Source: a virus. Taken from it: DNA of 25,750 bases. The DNA is taken from positions 1-25,750 of IMG/VR virus record IMGVR_UViG_3300044618_000790. One strand, given 5' to 3'. Position numbers and translations under genes: made by a program. Below are positions 5,606-11,961 of the stretch, piece after piece. Numbering within the stretch: the stretch's first letter is position 1; each line of letters starts with the position of its first letter. The notes beneath the pieces were generated by a model that saw only the letters and a list, made by a program, of their open reading frames with translations, had not been told where the DNA came from and ran no database searches.

Positions 5606-7179
5606 GCCCAGTATACCCAATGCTCCCATGTTCCAGACAGGTTTGTGTAAGTTGCTGTCCCAGCTTGTCCTGTACCCCATATTAGACCATTCGGGAATGA
5701 ACCGCAAGTTGATCCGTTCCAACCAGCACCTACAGCCCCATCCGAGTTTCCCCAGTTGCATGACTGCTGCACATTGTTAAAGAATCCATGACCACCTGCA
5801 TATCCAAGAAATATCCTATACCCAGTTCTTGTTCCAGATGTTGTATAAATGTTTGTAAAGTTTGTTGTGTTGTATCTCTCGTATCCAGCAAAATAACCAG
5901 TATGTCGTATATCCAAAGTATCTCTTTGAACAAGCAACCCCTGATATGGAATATCCAAACCCAATCTATTTACTGTTGCGGTTCCGTTGTATGGACTTGA
6001 AAAAACTCTTACCCAAGGTTTTGATTCAATATAATTTGGTGAATAATACAATTCAACTGCCGATGTCATTGCGCCATCTCTAAACCAATAATTTCCTGCT
6101 GGATAACCAAGGTTTTGCAAAAACATTGGTGATGTTGCTGGATTAGATTGCGTTCCGTATGCTGGTGGTTTCTGAAGAGGATACCTTACGACAACAATTC
6201 CAGATCCACCTTCACCACCTTTATTGGTATTGTTATAGTGGGAACCTCCACCACCTCCACCACCAGTATTTGAGCCAGCATCACCGCCTCTGGTATTAGT
6301 TTGTGCATTGTTACTACCACCGTATCCGCTATATCCATTATTATAACCAGCACCGCCAGAGTTAGAACCTACTGCCCCACCGCCTCCACCACCAATGCCT
6401 CCGTTACCACCGCTGCCAGCAGAATAAGCAGCTCCACCACCTCCACCGCCCCAATATAAATCAACACCAAGGATTGAAGAAAATTTTCCAGGACCACCAT
6501 TTGGTTGATTTGTTGAGTCAGCACCTGGACCGCCTGCACCACCACCTCCACCAGAATAGTATTGACCACCACCTTGCCCACCACGACTTCCTTGACCAGA
6601 AGTTCCTACAACTGGTGCTCTGACATTGGTATCGCTGTATCCACTATGACCACCACCAGAACCGCCAGTAACTCCATTGCCATTATTTGGTGTGTATCCA
6701 TAATATGAACTTCCACCATAACCACCACCAATTGCGGTTAATGTTCCAAATGTAGAATTATTACCGCTTGTTGCAGAAATAGTAAATTGATGAACTGATG
6801 GCTGTGGTCCTGCAGTACCATCTGTCCTGTATCCACCATTACCTGCTGGACCACCAAACCCACCTCTACCAACAGAAAGCGATATAACCTCTGGTCCTTT
6901 AACAGGATATATGCCAGTGAGAACTCCACCGCCCCCACCGCCTCCACCCATATCCATTCCACCGCCCCCACCGCCAGCAACAACAAGGTATTCAACATAT
7001 CCATCTGAACCAGGATCGTGAATTGTGATAGATGATGAACCAACAGTTGTAAATGCGTGAACACGGTATTGAATACTGCCAACAGTAATTGTTGATTCAA
7101 CTCCACCAGTTGCTATTACTGGTCTAAAGCCCGTATATCTAGATACTGTTTTACTAGGGTTTAATTTTCGTATATCCAT
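5602..7179 (-). CDS. Glycine-rich adhesin-like tail/baseplate protein
   Basis: A 525-residue protein. Residues 1-60 form an N-terminal strand-rich part; 61-333 are dominated by glycine runs (YLVVAGGGGGG, GGYGGSSYYG, WGGGGGGAAY) and close with the typical GGSGIVVVRY strand at 324-333. Residues 335-525 form a C-terminal aromatic-rich domain ending LSGTWEHWVYWA, with cysteines at CNWGNSDG and STCGSF. Glycine-rich domains of this type occur in phage adhesins, where polyglycine helices can pack into a sandwich at the fibre tip. A receptor-binding role is therefore likely but inferred. The start overlaps the stop of the 201-residue lectin-like gene, and its own stop overlaps the zinc ribbon start. 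The alternate frames show long, false open stretches because of the GGN codons. Confidence 0.78.
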   Translation of the reverse strand: MDIRKLNPSKTVSRYTGFRPVIATGGVESTITVGSIQYRVHAFTTVGSSSITIHDPGSDGYVEYLVVAGGGGGGMDMGGGGGGGGVLTGIYPVKGPEVISLSVGRGGFGGPAGNGGYRTDGTAGPQPSVHQFTISATSGNNSTFGTLTAIGGGYGGSSYYGYTPNNGNGVTGGSGGGHSGYSDTNVRAPVVGTSGQGSRGGQGGGQYYSGGGGGAGGPGADSTNQPNGGPGKFSSILGVDLYWGGGGGGAAYSAGSGGNGGIGGGGGGAVGSNSGGAGYNNGYSGYGGSNNAQTNTRGGDAGSNTGGGGGGGSHYNNTNKGGEGGSGIVVVRYPLQKPPAYGTQSNPATSPMFLQNLGYPAGNYWFRDGAMTSAVELYYSPNYIESKPWVRVFSSPYNGTATVNRLGLDIPYQGLLVQRDTLDIRHTGYFAGYERYNTTNFTNIYTTSGTRTGYRIFLGYAGGHGFFNNVQQSCNWGNSDGAVGAGWNGSTCGSFPNGLIWGTGQAGTATYTNLSGTWEHWVYWA

Positions 7180-7784
7180 TAATAAGATGTTCCATTCCAG
7201 GCTTTTTTAATTACCCGAATATTTGTGAATCCACCTGTGTTTGCAGAGTTTGAATAAAATGAACTATCAACATACACAGTTTTACCAGCAGCATACGCCG
7301 CACTATAAAGAAGCGTTGCGCCATTGTAATGCTTGTTAAAACCATCTGCTGTATATACAATATAAAATTTACTTAAAGGAGACCACACAGCCAAGCTTTC
7401 ATTGCCAGCTCCGTTATTGTACATACCATAATTACTTTGTCTATAAGGGTATGATGCATGGTCAATACTTGCATAACTAGCATTTGTTGTTGGATCTTCA
7501 TTCCATCCAATCATTGCGTAGTTAAATGTTGTATCAACATAGCTTGAGTTTTTATTAAACTCAATTGTGCATGGCGCTGTGAATGATTGAGATGAGTAGG
7601 CTTGATTATCCCAACCAAACCCGCCTGACATTTTAAATATTGAAACAAGGTCTGTGCCGTTTCCTCTTGCAATTAAATTTCCACTTAATGTGAAGTTAAG
7701 AGTTTCATATTGTAAATAAGTAGGGAGATTATTAGGCAACCAAGTTGAAACAGATGTTGACGGTAATAATCTTTCCGCTTTCAT
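7179..7784 (-). CDS. Lectin-like (concanavalin A/LamG fold) structural protein
   Basis: A 201-residue protein with the strand pattern of a concanavalin A-like domain: a WDNQAYSSQSFTAPCTIEF strand pair near residues 76-94, YAMIGWNEDPTTNASYASID near 107, KFYIVYTADGFNKHYNGATL in the middle-late part, and an end of NTGGFTNIRVIKKAWNGTSY. Single domains of this kind are often carried by phages as sugar-binding fibre or baseplate subunits. It is translationally coupled (TAATG) to the 418-residue fibre upstream and to the glycine-rich protein downstream, so the three probably form one adsorption set. Confidence 0.68.
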   Translation of the reverse strand: MKAERLLPSTSVSTWLPNNLPTYLQYETLNFTLSGNLIARGNGTDLVSIFKMSGGFGWDNQAYSSQSFTAPCTIEFNKNSSYVDTTFNYAMIGWNEDPTTNASYASIDHASYPYRQSNYGMYNNGAGNESLAVWSPLSKFYIVYTADGFNKHYNGATLLYSAAYAAGKTVYVDSSFYSNSANTGGFTNIRVIKKAWNGTSY

Positions 7785-9040
7785 TACGAGAATATTCTTG
7801 CTGCCAGAATTGGCTGATCATCGTCAGCTACACCTCCAAGAGCAACCCATGAACTTCCAATATATGCCTTAATTGTTGGCACTGTTGAATCAACCCAGAG
7901 ATCACCTTCTGTTGGAGATACTGGGGCAGTATTGGAATACGGAATAAGCTTTTCTTTAGCATCAAGTTGTGATTGTATTGACGATGTAACCCCGTCTAAA
8001 TATCCAATCTCTGTTGATGTAACATTAGCAATTGATGTTGTTTCTGGAAGAACAATTGTTCCCGTGAATGTAGCATTTGCAAGAGGGGCTTTTAGATCAA
8101 GTGCTGTCTGTGTAGCGTTTGAGATTGGCTTTCCAAGGTCTGTTGTATTATCAACACTTCCAAGACCAACCATTGATTTTGTAATACCTGAAACAGTTCC
8201 TGTGAAGGTAGGATCCGCAAGTGGTGCTTTAAGAGCGATTGATGATGTCAATGTTGTTGACAGAGATTCGTTATTTGCAAGCGATGTTGCAATCTCACCA
8301 AGAGTGTCTAGTGTTGCTGGTGCTGAATTTATCAAATCCCCAATAACGGTTTTTACATAAGCAGTCGTTGCGATCTGTGTATTATTTACTGTGTTAGCGG
8401 CAGTTGGGGCTGTTGGTACTCCAGTAAATGCTGGGGATGCAATGTTGGCTTTTAAAGTAACTGTATTTGAAAGAGTACTAACATTGGCAGACAGGGTTGT
8501 GACAGTATTTGAAAGAGTACTTGCATTACCTGAAATGTCTGTTACGGTGTTTGATAATGTACTTAGATTTGCAACTGTTGCATAAACTGTTGGTGTTACC
8601 CATTCTAAGCCAATCGCAGTGGATGAGTTCGCAGTTAATACCTTCCCATTAGTCCCGACTGGAAGACGGACTATCTCAGAAGAATTTCTTGCTAAGATAT
8701 CTCCCTTTGTTGTTAGGGTTGTAGAACCACCCTCTGGACCTGTGAGACCAGTAGCACCTTGAGAACCATCAGCGCCAGATGTTTCAACCCAATAACTATC
8801 GTAATAAATAAATGTTTTACCAGTATCAGATTCAAACCACAAGTCACCCTCTGATGGCGATACTGGTGGTGTTTGAGATACGGTTATACCGCCAGAGCTA
8901 CTAAACTCAACAATTGCATTACTTGTGTTCTTGTAATAAATTTTTCCATCAGCATAGTTAATAGCAAGCTCACCAGTCTCAAGAGATGTAGGAGCAGTAT
9001 TAGCAGTACCCGAATTTTTTAATTTAATTACATTAGCCAT
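7784..9040 (-). CDS. Tail fibre protein with coiled-coil and 'FTG' repeats
   Basis: A 418-residue fibre. Residues 1-45 (VIKLKNSGTANTAPTSLETG) form an attachment module shared with the next gene upstream. Residues 56-90 and 371-402 are two copies of a 'PVSP-EGDLW' turn module. Residues 88-105 are collagen-like (GADGSQGATGLTGPEGG). Residues 161-202 are three 14-residue coiled-coil units (TLSNTVTxxSxNxS). Three LKAxxAxxxFTG units start near 196, 270 and 316, the first followed by the widespread TQIATTAYV fibre motif. It ends DDDQPILAARIFS. These are well-known trimeric fibre elements, so host binding is the expected role. Start has AAGAGG upstream. Confidence 0.85.
   Translation of the reverse strand: MANVIKLKNSGTANTAPTSLETGELAINYADGKIYYKNTSNAIVEFSSSGGITVSQTPPVSPSEGDLWFESDTGKTFIYYDSYWVETSGADGSQGATGLTGPEGGSTTLTTKGDILARNSSEIVRLPVGTNGKVLTANSSTAIGLEWVTPTVYATVANLSTLSNTVTDISGNASTLSNTVTTLSANVSTLSNTVTLKANIASPAFTGVPTAPTAANTVNNTQIATTAYVKTVIGDLINSAPATLDTLGEIATSLANNESLSTTLTSSIALKAPLADPTFTGTVSGITKSMVGLGSVDNTTDLGKPISNATQTALDLKAPLANATFTGTIVLPETTSIANVTSTEIGYLDGVTSSIQSQLDAKEKLIPYSNTAPVSPTEGDLWVDSTVPTIKAYIGSSWVALGGVADDDQPILAARIFS
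8435..8560 (-). repeat. Three 42-base units encoding coiled-coil in the tail fibre
   Basis: Three consecutive 42-base units code for TLSNTVTDISGNAS, TLSNTVTTLSANVS and TLSNTVTLKANIAS. The DNA copies differ at silent positions, so they are old rather than freshly duplicated. Repeat number may vary between relatives and change shaft length. Confidence 0.75.
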
Positions 9041-9053
9041 TTAAGCCTCTTGT

Positions 9054-9938
9054 TTAGAAAGTACCACCATCAATTGTAGCAGTGTTCGCAGCAAGTGCTG
9101 CGAGCTGAGCGCTGTAGGCTTGAACATTTGAACCGATTGCAAGACCTAGTGCGGTTCTTGCATCAGCGGCTGTCGTTGATCCAGTACCGCCGTAAGCTAG
9201 TCCAACAGCAGTTCCCTGCCATGTACCAGTAGCGATTGTACCAACAGATGTAAGGCTTGATGTAACAACACTTGAAGCCAAAGTTGTATTTGAAAGTACT
9301 GCTGAGCCCCCAATGTAGAATGACTTACCAGAAACAATATTGAAGTGCTCAGAAGATGTCCAAGCGTCAGTAGCATCAACCCAGTTCAATGTCTTATCTG
9401 TTGCACCTTTGATTGTAAATCCAGCACCATCAGCAGTAGTATCTGTCGGTGTTTCAACATTAGCAAGAACAATATTCTTATCTTCAACAACGAGTGTTGC
9501 TGTGTTAAGAGTTGTTGTATTGCCTTGAACAGTTAAGTCTCCAGTAACAGTCAGGTTGCCTGGTGTTGTGACATTTGCTGCCAAAGAAATTGTTCCAGCG
9601 TTATAAACAATTTGGTTTTCAGTACCAGACAGGGTTGGAAGTGAACTGTCAACATATGCCTTTGTAGCAGCATGCGTATTGGCTGAAGGAGTGGGAACAA
9701 TTACAACACCAGAAAAAGTCTTGTCTCCAGTGATTGTTTGTGCTGTTGAAAGTGTTGTATAAGCACCATAACCACCAATAGCCTCCACAGCAGTAGCGCT
9801 TCCACCTGCACCACCAGTTCCCTTACCGTAGTAAAGAATATTATCTACTTCGTTAAATGCTAATTCTGCATTCTCCAAACTTGTAGGTGCGCCAGCACTG
9901 CCAGTCGCCCTTCTTTTAATTCTCAGCGTATTCGCCAT
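9054..9938 (-). CDS. Tail fibre/baseplate protein with major-tropism-determinant-type N-terminus
   Basis: A 294-residue fibre-type protein. The start MANTLRIKRRATGSAGAPTS followed by LENAELAFNEVDNILYYG is the N-terminal attachment module seen in many fibres and in major tropism determinants. It is followed by HAATKAYVD (about 88-96), strand repeats (GNLTVTGDLTVQGNTTTLNT, about 128-147) and a LAYGGTGSTTAADARTALGL motif near 248-267 that is common in fibres. It ends NTATIDGGTF. The first 45 residues are a clear paralogue of those in the 418-residue fibre, so both may use the same docking site. Its start overlaps the previous stop as TAATG. No variable repeat or reverse transcriptase is seen nearby. 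Confidence 0.8.
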   Translation of the reverse strand: MANTLRIKRRATGSAGAPTSLENAELAFNEVDNILYYGKGTGGAGGSATAVEAIGGYGAYTTLSTAQTITGDKTFSGVVIVPTPSANTHAATKAYVDSSLPTLSGTENQIVYNAGTISLAANVTTPGNLTVTGDLTVQGNTTTLNTATLVVEDKNIVLANVETPTDTTADGAGFTIKGATDKTLNWVDATDAWTSSEHFNIVSGKSFYIGGSAVLSNTTLASSVVTSSLTSVGTIATGTWQGTAVGLAYGGTGSTTAADARTALGLAIGSNVQAYSAQLAALAANTATIDGGTF

Positions 9939-10237
9939 TAGTAATTCCCTCCATCCATTAATAGATTTGCTGCACTATGAACATGATCTGCCCTAGCCGC
10001 TAAATTGCTTACTCCAACACTTGCAGTTCTAGTGACATCGGCTGGATCTGATGTAGCAAAGGAAAGTGATGCTAAATTTATAGTTCCAGCGGATTGAGTT
10101 AGTACTGTTGTATCATTCGTTTGTACGGTTACTGCTGTAATCTCAGAAGCAACCGTGATATTTGAGACATCTGTAGATACAGATAGAGATGTTATGTCAC
10201 CACTAGTTACCTGAACGGTTGTGATGTCCCCAGCCAT
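9938..10237 (-). CDS. Small beta-repeat baseplate/fibre linker
   Basis: A 99-residue protein of short strands (ITTVQVTSGDITSLSVSTDV, then ITVASEITAVTVQT) followed by ASVGVSNLAARADHVHSAAN near residues 73-92 and a LLMDGGNY end. The 'ARADHVH' element followed by a 'DGG-aromatic' end is often seen at the junctions of phage fibre proteins; the 294-residue protein downstream ends similarly with IDGGTF. It is coupled by TAATG overlaps on both sides. Role as a linker between baseplate and fibre is inferred. Confidence 0.68.
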   Translation of the reverse strand: MAGDITTVQVTSGDITSLSVSTDVSNITVASEITAVTVQTNDTTVLTQSAGTINLASLSFATSDPADVTRTASVGVSNLAARADHVHSAANLLMDGGNY

Positions 10238-10569
10238 TACCTACTTACCTCACCAGTTACTGTTACTGTTCCAGTAATCAGTGTGGTGATAATGGTGCCA
10301 TTAGTTTCTTGAAAATCATAAACATATGTCCCTGCAGCAATATTTGCTGTAGCCGCAGCAGACAAAGACATAACAACAATGCCATTAGCACCGTTTGTAA
10401 TTTCAGATGTAAATGTCGCTGCAGCCGTGTCAGAGTTTCTTTTCTTTCTAATCTGACCAGAGTAAGTTCTAGATGTAATAGTTACATTAGCATTAGCACT
10501 ATTTCTAATGCGTAGCTCATGAGCATAAGTATCGCCTTGATAAATAGTAATATTTCTAGTTGCAGCCAT
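10237..10569 (-). CDS. Baseplate upper protein-like N-terminal (BppU-type) protein
   Basis: A 110-residue protein with the pattern NITIYQGDTYAHELRIRNSA, SGQIRKKRNSDTAAATFTSE, an SLSAAATANIAAGTYVYDF run and a final TLITGTVTVTGEVSR. This is close to the beta-sandwich domain found at the start of baseplate upper proteins (BppU_N type), in which a polar 'G-D' turn is followed by a strand and a late 'G-x-Y-x-Y-D' element. It would dock fibres to the baseplate. It is the first gene after the endolysin. The start codon and ribosome-binding site lie within a 9-bp hairpin. Confidence 0.72.
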   Translation of the reverse strand: MAATRNITIYQGDTYAHELRIRNSANANVTITSRTYSGQIRKKRNSDTAAATFTSEITNGANGIVVMSLSAAATANIAAGTYVYDFQETNGTIITTLITGTVTVTGEVSR

Positions 10570-10591
10570 AATATCTCCTATAAGATATTAT
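10568..10591 (-). promoter_or_regulatory. Hairpin covering the ribosome-binding site and start codon
   Basis: ATAATATCT (10591-10583) pairs perfectly with AGATATTAT (10576-10568), loop TATAGG. The AGGAG ribosome-binding site spans the loop and downstream arm, and the ATG (10569-10567) overlaps the end of the stem. If folded, it would limit initiation until a ribosome or factor opens it. There is no T run, so it is not a terminator. Confidence 0.6.
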
Positions 10592-10601
10592 CAAAGATTG
10601 G

Positions 10602-11444
10602 TTATGCCAGCAACGCAGCCCAAGTGTCTTGATCAACATCACCTGTAACTGAAAGACCTCTTGATTTTTGAAATTGCTTTACAAGCTCTTGTGTTTTAGG
10701 TCCAAAATCACCATCTGGCTTGCAAGCAAAACCATGTTTTGCAAGAAGAGTTTGCGCTTGCTTTACGGCAGAGCCTTTATTATCTTTCACAATGTTTGGC
10801 TTAGATGCAGCAGCTACTTTATTTGGAGCAGGGGTTGCTGCCTTTGCTTCAGCAGCAGCTTTTTGCTCTGTTACTGAACCAAATGGACTGCCTGGCTTTG
10901 GATTACGAGCAACATAATCCTTTACTGCTTGAGGTACTGCGTCACCACAAACATAACGGATATGCCAAGGCTCTGAAGGAACTACTTCCCAACTCCACCC
11001 AAACTTTTCAACATTAGCAATCAACCAATTAATTCTTTTCTTATCACTTGCATTAGCAATATCAACTGCCAAGCCGAGGTTATGCTGTGACTTACCAGGT
11101 GTGGCAAGCATCGCCATACCTTTCTTCAAGTACCAAGTCTTACCTTCAAAAGTTTTTGTTGATCCAGTTCCTGTATTCTCAAGAGTGTAGCGAGTAAGAA
11201 ATCCAGCCTTTTGGCTCTCATAACTACGATATAGATCGCCGCTACTCGTGGGCTTAAGCTCAACACCATCAGCCTTTGCAGCCTCAACCATTGCCAACCA
11301 TGCATCAGCCGCAAGGTAAAACAATTTTCCACCGCCTGGAATATCCCTGAGTAAACTTGCATGTAATTTACCTGGTTCAACACCTTTAAGCGCAACAGGC
11401 ATCTTTACTTCAACGATATAATCCCATTCTGTTCTCTTAGCCAT
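10602..11444 (-). CDS. Endolysin: VanY-type peptidase M15 with peptidoglycan-binding domain
   Basis: A 280-residue lysin that should cut peptide bonds in host peptidoglycan. The M15/VanY zinc site is visible: SQHNLGLAVDIA gives H121 and D128, and SEPWHIRYV gives E158 and H161, the standard HxxxxxxD plus ExxH layout. An Ala/Pro-rich linker (about 188-218) leads to a C-terminal PG_binding_1 domain (DNKGSAVKQAQTLLAKHGFA, about 221-279, ending TWAALLA). No signal peptide is seen, so it depends on the holins for export. AAGGAG lies ahead of the ATG. It follows the two holin-like genes by 12 bases, forming the lysis cassette. Confidence 0.93.
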   Translation of the reverse strand: MAKRTEWDYIVEVKMPVALKGVEPGKLHASLLRDIPGGGKLFYLAADAWLAMVEAAKADGVELKPTSSGDLYRSYESQKAGFLTRYTLENTGTGSTKTFEGKTWYLKKGMAMLATPGKSQHNLGLAVDIANASDKKRINWLIANVEKFGWSWEVVPSEPWHIRYVCGDAVPQAVKDYVARNPKPGSPFGSVTEQKAAAEAKAATPAPNKVAAASKPNIVKDNKGSAVKQAQTLLAKHGFACKPDGDFGPKTQELVKQFQKSRGLSVTGDVDQDTWAALLA

Positions 11445-11456
11445 TACTTAATCTCC

Positions 11457-11702
11457 TTATTCTTTAGTTGCTTTTTTGTCAATCTTAGAAAAAACACTAT
11501 TGATTTCTTCAATACTAAGTTTACCATCATCCAGGAAAGCTCGTGACAAACCTTCAACAACATACGCAACACCCGCAATGCCCGCCATGAAAATTGCTTT
11601 CCATAGCGGGACACCTGCGATTGATCCAGCACCGACAACACCTAAGCCAGTTGCGGCGAAGGTAGCGAGTATTCTGAGTAGAATATTCTTTATCTGTGCC
11701 AT
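11457..11702 (-). CDS. Holin-like membrane protein 1
   Basis: An 81-residue protein with two hydrophobic segments (about 6-30, ILLRILATFAATGLGVVGAG, and about 33-52, PLWKAIFMAGIAGVAYVVEG). A polar C-terminal tail rich in acidic and Lys residues follows (FLDDGKLSIEEINSVFSKID). Size, two segments, charged tail and adjacency to the endolysin fit a class II-type holin that forms the lesion for lysin release. It could also be an accessory membrane protein, since a second candidate lies just upstream. Confidence 0.78.
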   Translation of the reverse strand: MAQIKNILLRILATFAATGLGVVGAGSIAGVPLWKAIFMAGIAGVAYVVEGLSRAFLDDGKLSIEEINSVFSKIDKKATKE

Positions 11703-11711
11703 TGTCTTAAC

Positions 11712-11909
11712 CTACTTGGTTCTTCCAAAAGCCGAATCGTTTGGATTCAACCAACGCATAATTACTGGTGCAATAGCAGCGACACCTGCTGTAGCAATTG
11801 CTTTCGGGTCATGATTGCCTGTCATATAGACAGCCAAAGCAGCTCCAAAAAACGATCTCGCCCATGACGAGAGCATTTTCTTATTTGATTCATTCAACAA
11901 AGTAGACAA
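11712..11909 (-). CDS. Holin-like membrane protein 2 (TTG start)
   Basis: About 65 residues, starting at TTG (11909-11907), which lies seven bases after a very strong AAGGAGG; no in-frame ATG fits better. The first hydrophobic stretch (about 17-29, ARSFFGAALAVYM) is followed by GNHDPKAIATAGVAAIAPVIM (a second segment) and WLNPNDSAFGRTK. Small two-segment proteins of this type next to lysins are commonly holins or holin antagonists. Having both this and the 81-residue protein suggests a holin/antiholin pair, but which is which cannot be told from sequence. Confidence 0.68.
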   Translation of the reverse strand: MSTLLNESNKKMLSSWARSFFGAALAVYMTGNHDPKAIATAGVAAIAPVIMRWLNPNDSAFGRTK

Positions 11910-11961
11910 AAGACCACCTCCTTACCCCAACGGGTCAATACCTATTATATCTCAGAGTTAT

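Noticed and set aside
5606-5761. Longer start for the second zinc ribbon, 109 residues
   Set aside because: The extension runs out of frame through the C-terminal domain of the glycine-rich protein; the ATG at 5605 gives an ATGA overlap.
6369-7106. Two further minus-strand frames inside the glycine-rich gene
   Set aside because: GGN codon runs create false open frames; their products are Val/Leu-rich without plausible structure.
9054-9938. Diversity-generating retroelement target, from the Mtd-like N-terminus
   Set aside because: No variable repeat, template repeat or reverse transcriptase is seen in the window; only the docking module is shared.
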